The notes under the pieces: generated by a model
Seen by the model: only the letters and a program-made list of their open reading frames with translations
Told to the model about the DNA's origin: nothing
Databases searched by the model: none
Shown: piece after piece, positions 1 to 9,241 of the stretch
Layout: each line of letters starts with the position of its first letter
Position numbering within the stretch: the first letter of the stretch is position 1
Source of the DNA: Acidaminococcus timonensis
Lineage (GTDB): Bacteria; Bacillota; Negativicutes; Acidaminococcales; Acidaminococcaceae
Assembly (NCBI RefSeq): GCF_900106585.1
Contig: NZ_FNWH01000005.1
Coordinates: 62,001 to 126,000, forward strand
Reading direction: 5' to 3'
Length of the DNA: 64,000 nt
Program-made: the position numbers and the translations under genes

Positions 1-265
1 GGATGATTCCGTGATAATCGGGGAACTGGCAGTACAGGGACAGGTTGGCCCCCTCCACCGGCGGCTGGTAATAGGGAAACAGGACGACCACGGCTGCCTG
101 ACAGCCGGGCAGCACCCCGGTCAGATCGTACCGTTCCGGTCCCTTCCCAGCCGCCAGGGGACAGATGTCCGGAGGCTGCTCCGGTTCCGGCAGCCGGTTG
201 GGAGCGATCCCCACAGCCGGCAGTCCCAGGCTGCGGCAGAAATCTTTGATGGGCTGGCTGTCCAT
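1..265 (-). CDS. queG: Epoxyqueuosine reductase QueG, N-terminal part (cut by window edge)
   Basis: Only the first 88 codons or so are visible; the gene runs off the left edge. The start ATG (265) has a strong AAAGGAGG ribosome-binding site just upstream. The readable protein begins MDSQPIKDFCRSLGLPAVGI and later has a hydrophobic strand (AAVVVLFPYY) followed by NLSLYCQFPDYHGII. This matches the conserved N-terminal pattern of QueG, in which a VGIA-like strand is followed by S.YA..DYH. QueG is a cobalamin- and 4Fe-4S-dependent cytosolic enzyme that reduces epoxyqueuosine to queuosine in tRNA. The Fe-S motifs lie outside the window, so the call rests on the N-terminal pattern alone. Confidence 0.72.
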   Translation of the reverse strand, partial: MDSQPIKDFCRSLGLPAVGIAPNRLPEPEQPPDICPLAAGKGPERYDLTGVLPGCQAAVVVLFPYYQPPVEGANLSLYCQFPDYHGII

Positions 266-282
266 GGCTTCCTCCTTTCTGG

Positions 283-352
283 CAGTCACTAGTCTCTAGT
301 CATTAGTCTGCAGCTTATGGAAAGGACCTGCCCCGGGAGGGACAGGTCCTTT
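283..352. repeat. Degenerate ACTAGTC-type heptamer array plus hairpin
   Basis: Bases 285-312 hold about three diverged 7-nt units (ACTAGTC, TCTAGTC, ATTAGTC), related to the TAGTGAC arrays seen at 8687, 24007 and 40631. Next to them, 321-352 form a hairpin with a 10-bp arm (AAAGGACCTG / CAGGTCCTTT). The hairpin lies just past the 3' end of the minus-strand hydrolase gene and may be its terminator, but no clear T-run follows it. Confidence 0.55.
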
Positions 353-364
353 GGATGCAAGCGA

Positions 365-1681
365 TTACAGGAACTCCTGTAAATGATGGTTGATGGTCTC
401 CCCCATGATCTTCTTCATTGTAACATCTCCATGGAGTCCGTCCAAGGCCATTTCTGTAGGAAGTTCCGTCCCCATGGCCTCGAAAGGGGCCGCCACATCG
501 ATGTGGGGCTGGCTGCGGATATATTCATTCACTTTGGCAAATGCCTCCTGCCAGTGGGGATCCGATTCTTCGTCGAAAGCCCGCTGGATGTTATCCGGAT
601 TGATGGGTGCCAGGGTCAGGAGCACCGGCGTGATCCCGTTTTCCCGGCACAGTGCCTGCAGCTTCTTCAAATCGGCGATCACTTTCTCCGGCGCGGTCCC
701 ATCCCGCAGGCTGTTGGTACCGCCCATGATCAGCAGGGTCTTCAGATGGAAGGGCAGCACGTCTTTTTCGAATCGTTCCACCATCATTTGGCTGGTATCT
801 CCGCTTTCCGAAAGATTCACGGTGGGTACCGATATATACGAGCTGTAGCTGTAGGCAAAATCTGAAGGACTGAAGGACATATGTCCGCCGCCGTGGGAAA
901 TGCTGTCTCCGTAGATACCCACCTGGATCCCCTCGTCCGGGTCCAGGCTGATTTTCTGAGGCAGGCTCCATTCACCCACGGGCAGGCCCCGCCTGTCCAG
1001 GCCCCGCACCCGCCAGTAGCAGGTACCGATCCGGGGCTGTTTGTCGTACAGGTCCGTCAATTCGGTGATTTCTGCATAGACCCGATGGGCGGAGGGCAGG
1101 ATCCCGTCCAGCTGCTGCGGCAGGTCATCCAGGACCTCCACTTCGTACTGGGCGGCACCGGGCAGGGCGGTGTAAGAATACACCGGATACAGCAGCCGGG
1201 TACCCGGACCCGGTTTGACCGTGGGCCGGGGTTCCGGAGCATAGCGGTGATTGCGCTGGAGGAATGTTCTTAATTCCCGGACGGAAGAATAGGCCCCAAT
1301 GGGGGCACCCTCCATATCCAGAGGCCGCACCCGCCAGAAAAGAGGCTGTTCCTCCTCCAGACCGGGCAGTTGTTTTTCATCCAGGAGGAGCTGGTTCCCG
1401 TAGAGTTCATCATTCCGGTAAAGGACGGTATCCACCGGGAGCCGGGGATCCAGGCTGTCCGGTACGTAGGAGAAGATTTCCAGTTCGTAGCGGACGGCCT
1501 GCAGATTTTCCGGCCACCGGAGCAGCGCCAGCTGGGGGGCCGGCTGGGAATATCGGCTCAGGAACCGGCTGATACGGTGCTGCAGGGAATTGCCGAACTG
1601 GCCGGCAAACAGCCCGGGCAGCAGGGCCATCACCAGCAGGAACCGCCACAGCCGTCCGTTTTTCAAAATGGACTGGAACAT
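365..1681 (-). CDS. Membrane-anchored SGNH/GDSL-type esterase
   Basis: This is a 438-residue protein. The ATG at 1681 is chosen over the GTG at 1687 because AAGGAGG lies at proper spacing before it. An N-terminal hydrophobic segment (about residues 14-30, FLLVMALLPGLFAG) is an uncleaved anchor or signal peptide. Residues about 40-250 contain two beta-rich, fibronectin-like stretches, each ending in a W-R-V-R-x-L-D motif. The hydrolase domain follows: GDS block (GIYGDSISHGGG, near 258), a GGTNS block typical of SGNH enzymes, and a C-terminal D-G-L-H block carrying the catalytic Asp and His. It probably deacylates a carbohydrate or lipid outside the cytoplasmic membrane. The substrate is not evident. 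The gene stands alone downstream of gatB and upstream of queG. Confidence 0.78.
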   Translation of the reverse strand: MFQSILKNGRLWRFLLVMALLPGLFAGQFGNSLQHRISRFLSRYSQPAPQLALLRWPENLQAVRYELEIFSYVPDSLDPRLPVDTVLYRNDELYGNQLLLDEKQLPGLEEEQPLFWRVRPLDMEGAPIGAYSSVRELRTFLQRNHRYAPEPRPTVKPGPGTRLLYPVYSYTALPGAAQYEVEVLDDLPQQLDGILPSAHRVYAEITELTDLYDKQPRIGTCYWRVRGLDRRGLPVGEWSLPQKISLDPDEGIQVGIYGDSISHGGGHMSFSPSDFAYSYSSYISVPTVNLSESGDTSQMMVERFEKDVLPFHLKTLLIMGGTNSLRDGTAPEKVIADLKKLQALCRENGITPVLLTLAPINPDNIQRAFDEESDPHWQEAFAKVNEYIRSQPHIDVAAPFEAMGTELPTEMALDGLHGDVTMKKIMGETINHHLQEFL

Positions 1682-1765
1682 CCCCACCCCTCCTTTCGTA
1701 ATGGCTTATTTTACCAGATTTCCACGAAAAAAAGAGGGCTTTTCTATGACATTTTCCATAACAGA

Positions 1766-1795
1766 AAAGGATCCGCCCTGCCGGGCGGATCCTTT
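1766..1795 (-). terminator. Rho-independent terminator of gatCAB
   Basis: A perfect 13-bp stem (AAAGGATCCGCCC / GGGCGGATCCTTT) with a 4-nt loop lies just past the gatB stop. Read on the minus strand it is followed by TTTTCTGTT. Confidence 0.85.
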
Positions 1796-1837
1796 CCACA
1801 GGCTCATGACACATGGTTCATGGTCGCATTTCTTTCC

Positions 1838-3286
1838 TTATTCACCTTTGATGGTCTTGATGATCAGTTTGTTGACCATGCCCGGGTTGGCTTTGCCGCG
1901 GGATTTCTTCATGATCTGGCCCACCAGGAAGCCGATGGCCTTGTCCTTGCCGGCTTTGTAATCCGCAACGGATTGCGGGTTGGCGGCAATGACTTCGTCC
2001 ACCATCTTCTGGATAGCACCTTCATCGCTGACCTGTTCCAGGCCCAGTTTCTTCACCAGGGTGGCAGGAGCTTCATCCTTTTTCAGCATTTCAGCGAAGA
2101 CCTTCTTGGCCAGCTTGCTGGACAGCACGCCCTTCTTGATCAGGGCAACCATCTGTCCCAGGTGAGCCGGGGAAACAGGGAAGTCGCCGATACCGCAGTT
2201 GTTGCTGTTCAGGTAAGCGGACACATCGCCCAGGATCCAGTTGGCCACGCCTTTGGCGTCATCGGTTTCCGCAGCGGCGGCATCGAAGTATTCGGCCATC
2301 TTCTTGTCGGCTACGATCAGTTCAGCAGAGTAGTCGTCCAGGCCTTTTTCGTTCATCAGACGGGCTTTCCGGGCATCCGGCAGTTCCGGCAGTTCGCTCT
2401 TGGCTTTTTCCACCCATTCTTTTTCAATGATGATGGGGGCCAGGTCGGGTTCCGGGAAATACCGGTAGTCGTGGGCTTCTTCCTTGCTCCGCATGGAGAA
2501 GGTCATGCCCTGGGCATCGTCCCAGGTACGGGTTTCCTGGACCACATGGCCGCCGTCTTCCAGGATTTCCTTCTGCCGTTCCACTTCGTATTCAATGGCC
2601 CGTTCCAGGGCTTTGAAAGAGTTCAGGTTCTTGATTTCAGCACGGGTGCCGAATTCCTTGGAACCCACCGGCATGATGGAAATGTTGGCATCGCAGCGCA
2701 TGGAACCTTCTTGCATCTTTCCGTCGCAGACGCCGGTGTACTGCAGATAGGCACGGAGTTTTTCCATATAGGCACGGGCTTCTGCCGCAGACCGCATATC
2801 CGGTTCGGATACGATTTCGATCAGGGGAACGCCAGCCCGGTTGTAGTCAACCGCGGAAAACTCGGACGTGCTGATGGAAGCACCGGAATGCACCAGTTTC
2901 CCGGCATCTTCTTCCATATGGATCCGGGTGATGCCGATCCGTTTGGTCTTCCCGTCCACGTTCACATCCAGATGGCCCTTCAGGGCAATAGGCTGATAGA
3001 ACTGGGAAATCTGGTAGGCTTTGGCCAGATCCGGGTAGTAGTAGTTCTTCCGATCGAATTTGCTGTAGCGCTGGATTTCGCAGTTCACAGCCAGTGCAAA
3101 GCGCAGGGCAAATTCCACCATTTGCTTGTTGATCACAGGCAGAGCCCCGGGCATACCCAGGCAGACCGGGCATACGTGGGTGTTGGGAGCACCGCCGAAT
3201 TCCGTAGAGCAGGAGCAGAAAGCCTTGGTCTTGGTTTTCAGTTCTGCATGGACTTCCAGACCGATTACGGTAGTATATTCTGTCAT
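1838..3286 (-). CDS. gatB: Asp/Glu-tRNA amidotransferase subunit B
   Basis: The 482-residue protein is full length for GatB. It opens with the GatB signature ([20 protein letters not shown]) and a zinc-site cluster (CSCS...CPVCLGMPG). The YFPEPDLAP motif and a C-terminal Yqey-type tail that binds tRNA are also present. GatB is the kinase/tRNA-binding subunit that activates Glu-tRNA(Gln) or Asp-tRNA(Asn) for transamidation in the cytosol. Its ATG overlaps the gatA stop by one base (TAATG), so translation is coupled. It is the last gene of gatC-gatA-gatB and is followed by a strong terminator. Confidence 0.97.
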   Translation of the reverse strand: MTEYTTVIGLEVHAELKTKTKAFCSCSTEFGGAPNTHVCPVCLGMPGALPVINKQMVEFALRFALAVNCEIQRYSKFDRKNYYYPDLAKAYQISQFYQPIALKGHLDVNVDGKTKRIGITRIHMEEDAGKLVHSGASISTSEFSAVDYNRAGVPLIEIVSEPDMRSAAEARAYMEKLRAYLQYTGVCDGKMQEGSMRCDANISIMPVGSKEFGTRAEIKNLNSFKALERAIEYEVERQKEILEDGGHVVQETRTWDDAQGMTFSMRSKEEAHDYRYFPEPDLAPIIIEKEWVEKAKSELPELPDARKARLMNEKGLDDYSAELIVADKKMAEYFDAAAAETDDAKGVANWILGDVSAYLNSNNCGIGDFPVSPAHLGQMVALIKKGVLSSKLAKKVFAEMLKKDEAPATLVKKLGLEQVSDEGAIQKMVDEVIAANPQSVADYKAGKDKAIGFLVGQIMKKSRGKANPGMVNKLIIKTIKGE

Positions 3287-4752
3287 TATTTCAACCCTCC
3301 CAGAGGTGCCACGGCTTTATGGAAATCCGTAGCCTGTTCAAAGGTGTAGGCAGCCCGCAGCAGGGTTTCTTCGCCCAGTGCTTTGCCGATGAGCTGAGCG
3401 CCCACAGGCATGTTGTCTACGAAACCGCAGGGGATGGAGATCCCGGGCAGACCGGCCATGTTCACCGGAATGGTGGTCACGTCCAGCATGTAGACCGTCA
3501 GAGGATCCATCTTGGCATCCAGCGGATAAGCCACCACAGGGGAGGTGGGGGTCAGCAGCAGGTCGCACTTCTTGAAGGCGTCTGCGAAGTCCTGACGGAT
3601 CAGGGTCCGCACCTGCATGGCTTTGTTGTAGTAGGCGTCATAGTAGCCGGAGCTCAGTACATAGGTCCCCAGCATGATCCGGCGGCGGACTTCCTTGCCG
3701 AAGCCTTCCGTACGGGTCTTGCGCATCATTTCCGGAGCGCTTTCTGCGGAAGTTTCCCGGAAGCCGTACCGTACGCCGTCGAAACGACCCAGGTTGGCGG
3801 AAGCTTCAGCCGGAGCGATGATGTAATACGTGATGACGGCATATTCCGTATGAGGCAGGGACACTTCGACCACATGGGCACCCAGTTCTTCGAACTTTTT
3901 GGCAGCCAGTTTGATCTGGGCAGCCACTTTGGGATCGGTGCCTTTCCCAAAGTATTCCTTGGGCAGGCCGATGGTCAGGTCTTTCACGTCCTGACGCAGG
4001 GCCTTGGTGTAATCAGGGACAGGAGCGTCATAGCTGGTGGAGTCATGGGCATCCAGGCCGCTGATGGTATTCAATACCAGAGCCGCATCCGTCACATCAC
4101 GGGTGATGGGCCCGATCTGATCCAGGGAGGAGGCGAAAGCCACGCAGCCATACCGGGAAACCCGGCCGTAGGTGGGTTTCAGACCGACGCAGCCGTTGAA
4201 GAAGGCCGGCTGCCGGATGGAACCGCCCGTATCGGAGCCCAGGGACCAGATGGCTTCCCCGGCTGCGATGGATGCAGCGCTGCCGCCAGAGGAACCGCCG
4301 GGTACACGGGTCAGATCCCAGGGGTTATGGGTAATCTGGAAATGGGACGTTTCCGTGGTGGACCCCATGGCGAATTCATCCATGTTGGTCTTGCCCAGGA
4401 AAATGGTTTCCTCTTTCCGCAGGTTTTCGATGACGTGGGCATCATACACCGGCGTGAAGTTTTCCAGGATCTTGGAAGCGCAGGTCATGCGCACGCCCTT
4501 CACACTGATGTTATCTTTGATGGCGCCGGGGATCCCGGCCAGGGGTTTGATGGATTCGCCGGCAGCGATCATCTTGTCCACTTTGGCAGCCTGGGCCAGC
4601 GCGTTTTCTTTATCCAACGTAATATAGGCCTTGACCTGATCTTCCACTTCGTCGATCCGGTCGCAGACCGCTTTCGTCAGTTCCACGGAGCTGATTTCTT
4701 TCTTGACCAGCTTGTCGTGGAGCTCATGTGCAGTTTCTCTATACAGTGCCAC
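3286..4752 (-). CDS. gatA: Asp/Glu-tRNA amidotransferase subunit A
   Basis: This 488-residue amidase-signature protein supplies ammonia from glutamine to the GatB-bound tRNA intermediate. The Ser-cisSer-Lys triad is visible: Lys in GAIKDNIS (near residue 79), the Ser-rich GGSSGGSAA block (near 155) and the nucleophile region [12 protein letters not shown] (near 175). Its length is normal for the family. It sits between gatC (14-bp gap) and gatB (1-bp overlap), the usual order in Firmicutes. With GatB and GatC it lets the cell make Gln-tRNA and/or Asn-tRNA indirectly. Confidence 0.97.
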   Translation of the reverse strand: MALYRETAHELHDKLVKKEISSVELTKAVCDRIDEVEDQVKAYITLDKENALAQAAKVDKMIAAGESIKPLAGIPGAIKDNISVKGVRMTCASKILENFTPVYDAHVIENLRKEETIFLGKTNMDEFAMGSTTETSHFQITHNPWDLTRVPGGSSGGSAASIAAGEAIWSLGSDTGGSIRQPAFFNGCVGLKPTYGRVSRYGCVAFASSLDQIGPITRDVTDAALVLNTISGLDAHDSTSYDAPVPDYTKALRQDVKDLTIGLPKEYFGKGTDPKVAAQIKLAAKKFEELGAHVVEVSLPHTEYAVITYYIIAPAEASANLGRFDGVRYGFRETSAESAPEMMRKTRTEGFGKEVRRRIMLGTYVLSSGYYDAYYNKAMQVRTLIRQDFADAFKKCDLLLTPTSPVVAYPLDAKMDPLTVYMLDVTTIPVNMAGLPGISIPCGFVDNMPVGAQLIGKALGEETLLRAAYTFEQATDFHKAVAPLGGLK

Positions 4753-4766
4753 TGTTCTGCCTCCTC

Positions 4767-5063
4767 TTATTCGATCACCCGGGGAACTTTGAAGCCGCCT
4801 TCATATTCCTCCGGTGCATTCTTCATGGCATCCTCATGGGACAGACTCTGGACCGGAACATCTTCCCGCAGCACATTGCTGATGGGGAGCACATAGGGAG
4901 AAGGTTCGATTCCCGTGGTATCCACTTTCTTTAAGATTTCAGCATAATTCAAAATCTGGTTGAACTGTTCAACGAACTTGTCCATTTCATCGTCCGGAAC
5001 ATTTAACCGGCACAGATTCGCGATATGCTTTACATCATTGACTGTAACGCTCATTTTTTTCAC
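4767..5063 (-). CDS. gatC: Asp/Glu-tRNA amidotransferase subunit C
   Basis: The 98-residue protein has the GatC pattern: [13 protein letters not shown] near the start, [21 protein letters not shown] in the middle, and a C-terminal LREDVP...NAPE segment. GatC wraps around GatA and stabilises the A-B complex. It is the first gene of the operon, and a TATAAT-like -10 lies about 60 bp upstream on the minus strand. Confidence 0.95.
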   Translation of the reverse strand: MKKMSVTVNDVKHIANLCRLNVPDDEMDKFVEQFNQILNYAEILKKVDTTGIEPSPYVLPISNVLREDVPVQSLSHEDAMKNAPEEYEGGFKVPRVIE

Positions 5064-5125
5064 CGCCTATCGAAAATCTATTCCAGCAGGCCGTCATTAC
5101 CCGCTGAAACCAGTTTTACCTAAAG

Positions 5126-5131
5126 ATTATA
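5126..5131 (-). promoter_or_regulatory. Candidate -10 box for gatCAB
   Basis: A perfect TATAAT reads on the minus strand (ATTATA on plus) 63 bp before gatC. No good -35 hexamer is seen 16-18 bp upstream; TTTTCT is the nearest. Confidence 0.45.
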
Positions 5132-5197
5132 TCACAGGTCGGATAAATAGAAAACCGGTTACCGGGCTTTTCCCTGTCTCCAGGCCCTTCTCCGCCC

Positions 5198-5230
5198 TTG
5201 ACAAATGGCCCTGGGAAACAGTATTGTATA
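5198..5230 (+). promoter_or_regulatory. Promoter of the PLP-dependent Cys/Met enzyme gene
   Basis: A consensus -35 TTGACA (5198-5203) is followed 18 bp later by TATTGT, overlapping TGTATAA. A second AT-rich stretch (TATATTGGTATAGT, about 5248-5262) could hold an alternative -10 closer to the gene. Confidence 0.6.
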
Positions 5231-5300
5231 AGGGAATTGATTGTCTATTATATTGGTATAGTTTTGGTGCTGCCATGCACCTGTAAGGAGGAACCCTGTC

Positions 5301-6440
5301 ATGAAATTCACCACTGCCTGTATCCACGGGAGCGGCCCCAACGATGCCACCGGTGCCGTTTCCCCTGCGTTGTATCTCACATCCACTTTTGCCCACCCCG
5401 GCCTTGGCCAGTCCACCGGCTGGGCCTACACCCGTGAATCCAATCCCACCCATGCCCGCCTGGAAAAAGTCCTTTCCACCCTGGAAGCCGGTGTCGATGC
5501 CCTGTGCTTTTCCTCCGGCATGGCCGCCATCGACGCCGTGATGCGCCTGTTCAGATCCGGTGACCACATCGTGACCGGCTTTGATCTGTACGGCGGTTCC
5601 TTCCGGCTGTTCGAAAAGACCTATGAACCCTATGGGATGACCTTCACGGCGGTCCACACCTGCGATCTGGATGCCGTAGAAAAGGCCATCCGGCCCAACA
5701 CAAAGGCCATCTACCTGGAGACGCCCACCAACCCCACCATGGAAATCACGGACCTGGAAGCCCTCAGCGCCCTGGCCCACAAACACGGCCTGCTGGTCAT
5801 CGTGGACAACACCTTCCTGTCCCCGTATTTCCAGCAGCCCCTGACCCTGGGTGCCGATATCGTGCTCCACAGTGCCACCAAATACCTGTCCGGCCACAAC
5901 GACCTGCTGGCCGGCTGCGTGATCAGCAAAGACCCGGACGTGGCTGCCCGGCTGCGTACCATCTATAAGACCACCGGCGCCGTGCTCAGCGTGTTCGACA
6001 GCTGGCTGCTGCTGCGCAGCCTGAAGACCCTGCCCGTGCGCATGAAACAGCACCAGGAAAACGCCCTGTACCTGGCCCAGTGGCTGGAAGAACAGCCCAT
6101 CGTGGAAAAGGTGCTGTATCCCGGCCTGCCCCAGCATCCCGGCTATGCCATCCAGAAAAAACAGGCTAGCGGCTTCGGGGGCATGATTTCCTTCTACGTA
6201 AAGAAAGAAGCCTACGTAAAGACCATCCTGCAAAGCATCCGTCTGATCCAGTTTGCCGAAAGCCTGGGAGGCACCGAAAGCCTCCTGACCTATCCCATTA
6301 CCCAGACCCATGCGGACCTGACCCCGGAAGAAGCAGAGGAGAAAGGCATTACTCACACCCTGCTCCGGTTCTCCGTAGGACTGGAAGACAAAGAAGACCT
6401 GCGGGACGACCTGGCCCAGGCATTCCATCAGTGCAAATAA
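5301..6440 (+). CDS. PLP-dependent Cys/Met metabolism enzyme (cystathionine gamma-synthase/lyase family)
   Basis: The 379-residue protein has AAGGAGG at good spacing before the ATG. Family landmarks are visible: the N-terminal region with Y-T-R-x-S-N-P-T, SSGMAAI, the Y-x-G-S-F loop, ETPTNP, and the Schiff-base lysine in SATKYLSGHND. The C-terminal SLGGTESLL segment is typical of cystathionine gamma-synthase/lyase and methionine gamma-lyase. These cytosolic enzymes carry out gamma-replacement or gamma-elimination on homoserine esters, cystathionine or methionine, and the exact reaction cannot be told from sequence alone. The gene is monocistronic, with its own promoter and a bidirectional terminator directly after the stop. 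Confidence 0.88.
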   Translation: MKFTTACIHGSGPNDATGAVSPALYLTSTFAHPGLGQSTGWAYTRESNPTHARLEKVLSTLEAGVDALCFSSGMAAIDAVMRLFRSGDHIVTGFDLYGGSFRLFEKTYEPYGMTFTAVHTCDLDAVEKAIRPNTKAIYLETPTNPTMEITDLEALSALAHKHGLLVIVDNTFLSPYFQQPLTLGADIVLHSATKYLSGHNDLLAGCVISKDPDVAARLRTIYKTTGAVLSVFDSWLLLRSLKTLPVRMKQHQENALYLAQWLEEQPIVEKVLYPGLPQHPGYAIQKKQASGFGGMISFYVKKEAYVKTILQSIRLIQFAESLGGTESLLTYPITQTHADLTPEEAEEKGITHTLLRFSVGLEDKEDLRDDLAQAFHQCK

Positions 6441-6480
6441 AAACAAGGCTGCTGCATGTCCAGTGCAACAGCCTTGTTTT
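6441..6480. terminator. Bidirectional terminator
   Basis: A 16-bp stem with one mismatch (AAACAAGGCTGCTGCA / TGCAACAGCCTTGTTT) is flanked by A-rich and T-rich runs. It lies between two convergent genes and can serve both. Confidence 0.88.
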
Positions 6481-7551
6481 TTATTTCTCCAACAGCCGGA
6501 CTGCTTCGTCCCCCACTTCTTCCGTGGTGGCCGTTCCGCCCATATCCGGGGTCAGGACCTTCTTTTCCACCATCATCTCTTCGATAATATCAATCAGTTT
6601 CTTTCCCCAGTCCTTATGCCCGAAGAAATCCAGCATCTGGCTGGCGGACCAGATGGAAGCCAGGGGGTTGGCCTTGCCCTGACCGGCAATGTCCGGTGCA
6701 CTGCCATGGATGGGTTCGAACATGGAAGGATACTTCCGTTCCGGGTTCAGGTTGGCCCCGGCTGCCAGTCCCATGCCACCAGAAATGGCGGCGCCCAGGT
6801 CGGTAAGGATGTCGCCGAACAGGTTGGAACACACGATGATCCCGTACCGTTTGGGGTCTTTCACCATGAACATACTGGCCGCATCCACCAGGTAGGAATG
6901 GGTTTCCACATCAGGATATTCCTTACCCACTTCGGCAAAGATCTGATCCCAGAACACCATGGAATAGTTCAACGCATTCCCCTTGGAAATGCTGGTCAGG
7001 GATTTATGTTCCTTCCGGGCCAGCTCAAAGGCATACCGGATGATCCGTTCCGTGCCGAACCGGGAGAATACACTGTCCTGGATCACCACTTCCCGGGGGG
7101 TATCCTTATACAGCCAGGCGCCGGCCCCGGCATATTCCCCTTCGCTGTTTTCCCGGACAAAGACCATGTCGATGTCCTCCCGCTTCACGCCGGCCAGGGG
7201 ACAGGGAGCCCCTTTCAGCAACTTCACCGGCCGCAGGTTCACATACTGGTCAAAGCTCTTGCGGATCCTGATCAGGAGGCCCCGCAGAGAAATATGGTCC
7301 GGCACCCCGGGATAGCCCACGGCCCCCAGGTAAATGGCATCAAAACGGGACAGCTGTTCGATTCCGTCTTCCGGCATCATTTCCCCGTGTTCCAGATAAT
7401 ACTGGCATCCCCAGGGAAAATACGTAAAGTCAAAGGCAAAAGAACCATCCAGTTCCGCCGTCCGGTTCAGCACCTTGATGCCTTCCGCCAGCACTTCCGG
7501 CCCGATGCCGTCTCCTCCGATGACTGCAATTTTGTAGATTTTCCTTTCCAT
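6481..7551 (-). CDS. Tartrate / D-malate-type decarboxylating dehydrogenase (isopropylmalate dehydrogenase family)
   Basis: The start at 7551 (MERKIYKIAVIGGDGIGPEV) has GAAGGAGA upstream and gives 356 residues, the normal family length. The Rossmann-like GGDGIGPEV start, the RENSEGEYAG loop, an NYSMVFWDQIF segment and the C-terminal HGSAPDIAGQGKANP with DMGGTATTEEVGD mark an NAD-dependent beta-decarboxylating dehydrogenase. The GVPDHISLRGLLIRIR substrate segment is like that of tartrate dehydrogenase/decarboxylase and D-malate dehydrogenase (TtuC/DmlA) rather than LeuB. It oxidises and decarboxylates a 2-hydroxyacid in the cytosol. A divergent LysR gene 157 bp away is the likely regulator, as in dmlA-dmlR. 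Confidence 0.82.
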   Translation of the reverse strand: MERKIYKIAVIGGDGIGPEVLAEGIKVLNRTAELDGSFAFDFTYFPWGCQYYLEHGEMMPEDGIEQLSRFDAIYLGAVGYPGVPDHISLRGLLIRIRKSFDQYVNLRPVKLLKGAPCPLAGVKREDIDMVFVRENSEGEYAGAGAWLYKDTPREVVIQDSVFSRFGTERIIRYAFELARKEHKSLTSISKGNALNYSMVFWDQIFAEVGKEYPDVETHSYLVDAASMFMVKDPKRYGIIVCSNLFGDILTDLGAAISGGMGLAAGANLNPERKYPSMFEPIHGSAPDIAGQGKANPLASIWSASQMLDFFGHKDWGKKLIDIIEEMMVEKKVLTPDMGGTATTEEVGDEAVRLLEK

Positions 7552-7708
7552 TGTTTCTCCTTCTTTCTTCCAGGTTCCAAAATCCCATGGACGGTCTCGT
7601 CGTTTCATGGTATTACTATACTATAGGAGCCGTATTTTGTGAACTTTCAGTCATTCATCCAGACTAACAAAAAGTTTGGCAAACCCAAAAGAATCAGGAG
7701 GTCGCCCC
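7552..7708. promoter_or_regulatory. Divergent control region between the dehydrogenase and its LysR regulator
   Basis: This 157-bp AT-rich spacer must hold both promoters. A TATAGTATAGTAAT stretch on the minus strand (about 7610-7625) is a -10 candidate for the dehydrogenase. LysR-type sites (T-N11-A) are likely but too degenerate to place with confidence. Confidence 0.45.
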
Positions 7709-8605
7709 ATGTCCATTACTCCAGATCAAATCCGCTATTTCATCACTGCCTGCCACTACATGAATTTCACCAGGGCCGCTGAGGAGCTGCATCTCTCCCA
7801 GCCCGGCCTCAGCAAAGCCATCCGGGAGCTGGAAGCCCATTGTGGAACGCCCCTGTGGGAACGAAGGCACAATGCCCTCATCCTCACCCCCGCCGGACAG
7901 GTATTCCTGGAGCAGGCCCGGAAATTCCAGAAACAGTACGAAACCCTGGAAGAAACGGCCCGTTCCCTGGGCTCCGGGGAAACCCTGCTGCGCATCGGCC
8001 TGGTGCCCATGTGCGGCAACACCCTGTTCCCCGGTCTGCACCGGGCCTTCCTGGATGCTTTTCCCAGGATGCGGATCCAGACTACCGAAGCCACCGGCCC
8101 CATCCTCTACTCCCTTCTAGAGCAGCACGAGATCGATGTGGCCCTTTGTGTCACCACCCATCTGCCGGAAAAGCCCTATTCCTGCTACGTGGTCAAAGAC
8201 AGCCTCCTGATGCTGTTCGTCCACAAAGACCATCCCCTGGCCGGACGAAAAGCAGTGGATCTGATGGATCTGGCCCAGGAACCCCTTGTCCTGTTCAAAG
8301 ATACCTTCGGCCAGACCCGGTATCTGCGCCGGCTCTTTGCCGCCTGTCAGATCCATCCCCCTATTCTCCACCAGACTTCCCAGGTGTTCACCATCCTGGA
8401 ATACATCCGGCACCAGGCAGCGGTGGGCTTTTTGTCCGAGGAGTTCGCCCGGGATGAAAAGAACCTGGTGGCCATTCCCGTAAAGCAGATTGCCATCGGC
8501 CACGTGAATTTTGTCTGGAACCGGAATCCGGAGCAGTTCCCGGCGCTGAAGCGTTTCCTGGAATTCGTGAAGAAACGGTGGCCCCGGCAGAAGCAGCAGG
8601 TGTGA
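7709..8605 (+). CDS. LysR-family transcriptional regulator
   Basis: The ATG at 7709 follows CAGGAGG and gives 298 residues, the typical LysR size. The N-terminal winged helix-turn-helix is clear (QIRYFITACHYMNFTRAAEE, then LHLSQPGLSKAIRELE, near residues 5-45), followed by a linker and a periplasmic-binding-protein-like effector domain. It is transcribed away from the tartrate/D-malate-type dehydrogenase and probably activates it in response to the substrate. No other target is evident nearby. Confidence 0.9.
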   Translation: MSITPDQIRYFITACHYMNFTRAAEELHLSQPGLSKAIRELEAHCGTPLWERRHNALILTPAGQVFLEQARKFQKQYETLEETARSLGSGETLLRIGLVPMCGNTLFPGLHRAFLDAFPRMRIQTTEATGPILYSLLEQHEIDVALCVTTHLPEKPYSCYVVKDSLLMLFVHKDHPLAGRKAVDLMDLAQEPLVLFKDTFGQTRYLRRLFAACQIHPPILHQTSQVFTILEYIRHQAAVGFLSEEFARDEKNLVAIPVKQIAIGHVNFVWNRNPEQFPALKRFLEFVKKRWPRQKQQV

Positions 8606-8618
8606 TTGGCCGCCAAAT

Positions 8619-8752
8619 TAAAGGGCGCTGTGAAAAAATCATCCACAGCGCCTTTATTTTGCTAGCGTCAGCTAGCTTCCATCGGCTAGTGACTAGAGAC
8701 TAGTGACTAGTGACTAGTGACGGGGTGTGAAAAACCATTTTTTCACACTCCC
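8619..8752 (+). repeat. Intergenic hairpin-heptamer-hairpin module, copy 1
   Basis: Hairpin 1 (GGCGCTGTG...CACAGCGCC) is followed by GCTAGCGTCAGCTAGCTTCC, an array of five heptamers (TAGTGAC, TAGAGAC, then three TAGTGAC; 8687-8721), and hairpin 2 (GGGTGTGAAAAA / TTTTTTCACACTC). Copies with the same order occur at 23939 (four heptamers) and inverted at 40600 (four). The end hairpins probably act as terminators for the convergent genes on either side. Confidence 0.9.
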
Positions 8753-8771
8753 TTTGCCTTCTTGTCGTCCT

Positions 8772-9192
8772 TTACTTCGCCATCAGCTGTGCCACCAGCT
8801 GTTCCAGTTTGGCGATCCGCTGGTTCTGTGCCTCCAGTTCCCGGTCCTGGCTGGCCAGACGATGGATCATGGCCTGCCGGTCCATACCCGCATAGGGGCT
8901 GTTTTTCCCCAGTTTCACGCTGATCCCTGCGTTGACCATATTTTCTCCATTGCCGAAGTTCCCGGCCACACTGAACATAGTCCGATCATCCGGGCGATAG
9001 AAAGCACCCAGAGCCATGGCATTGGCATCTCGGTAATTGCCGAAGCCTACGGCGAAATCCCATTTGTCATCAGGATTGAAATCCTGGGGATGGAGTGCTG
9101 CCAGTGCCGCAGCCCCGGCCCCCACTTTGTTCAGACGGCTGTCCAGTTTGGAGACCCGGCCGTTGACCTGGTTGATGTTCCGGGTATTTTCT
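8772..9192 (-). pseudogene. Trimeric autotransporter adhesin, C-terminal fragment (YadA membrane anchor)
   Basis: The last 137 or so codons of the adhesin lie on this side of an ISL3-type insertion. The fragment reads RNINQVNGRVSKLDSRLNKV, then GAGAAALAALHP, the hallmark start of the YadA-type C-terminal anchor. It continues through beta-strands (VGFGNYRDANAMALGAFYRP, VNAGISVKLG) to a terminal coiled coil. In related proteins three chains form a 12-stranded outer-membrane barrel. An open frame continues into the IS up to 9263 and would give a 163-residue fusion peptide without a signal sequence, so it is not expected to be exported. Removing the IS and one target repeat joins this fragment in frame with the part at 10596-12591. 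Confidence 0.93.
9185..9192. repeat. 8-bp target-site duplication, left copy
   Basis: TATTTTCT directly abuts the left end of the ISL3-type element. The same 8 bp recur at 10596-10603. Confidence 0.93.
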
Positions 9193-9241
9193 GGTTCTTT
9201 GTCAAATGTTGGGGTAAGCTCCAATTCATCTACCACACACG

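Noticed and set aside
1370-4896. Long plus-strand frames opposite gatB and gatA
   Set aside because: These are shadows of the gatCAB operon; the minus-strand proteins are full length with all catalytic motifs.
8687-8721. TAGTGAC heptamer array as a CRISPR
   Set aside because: Units are 7 nt and directly adjacent, with no spacers and no cas genes nearby.
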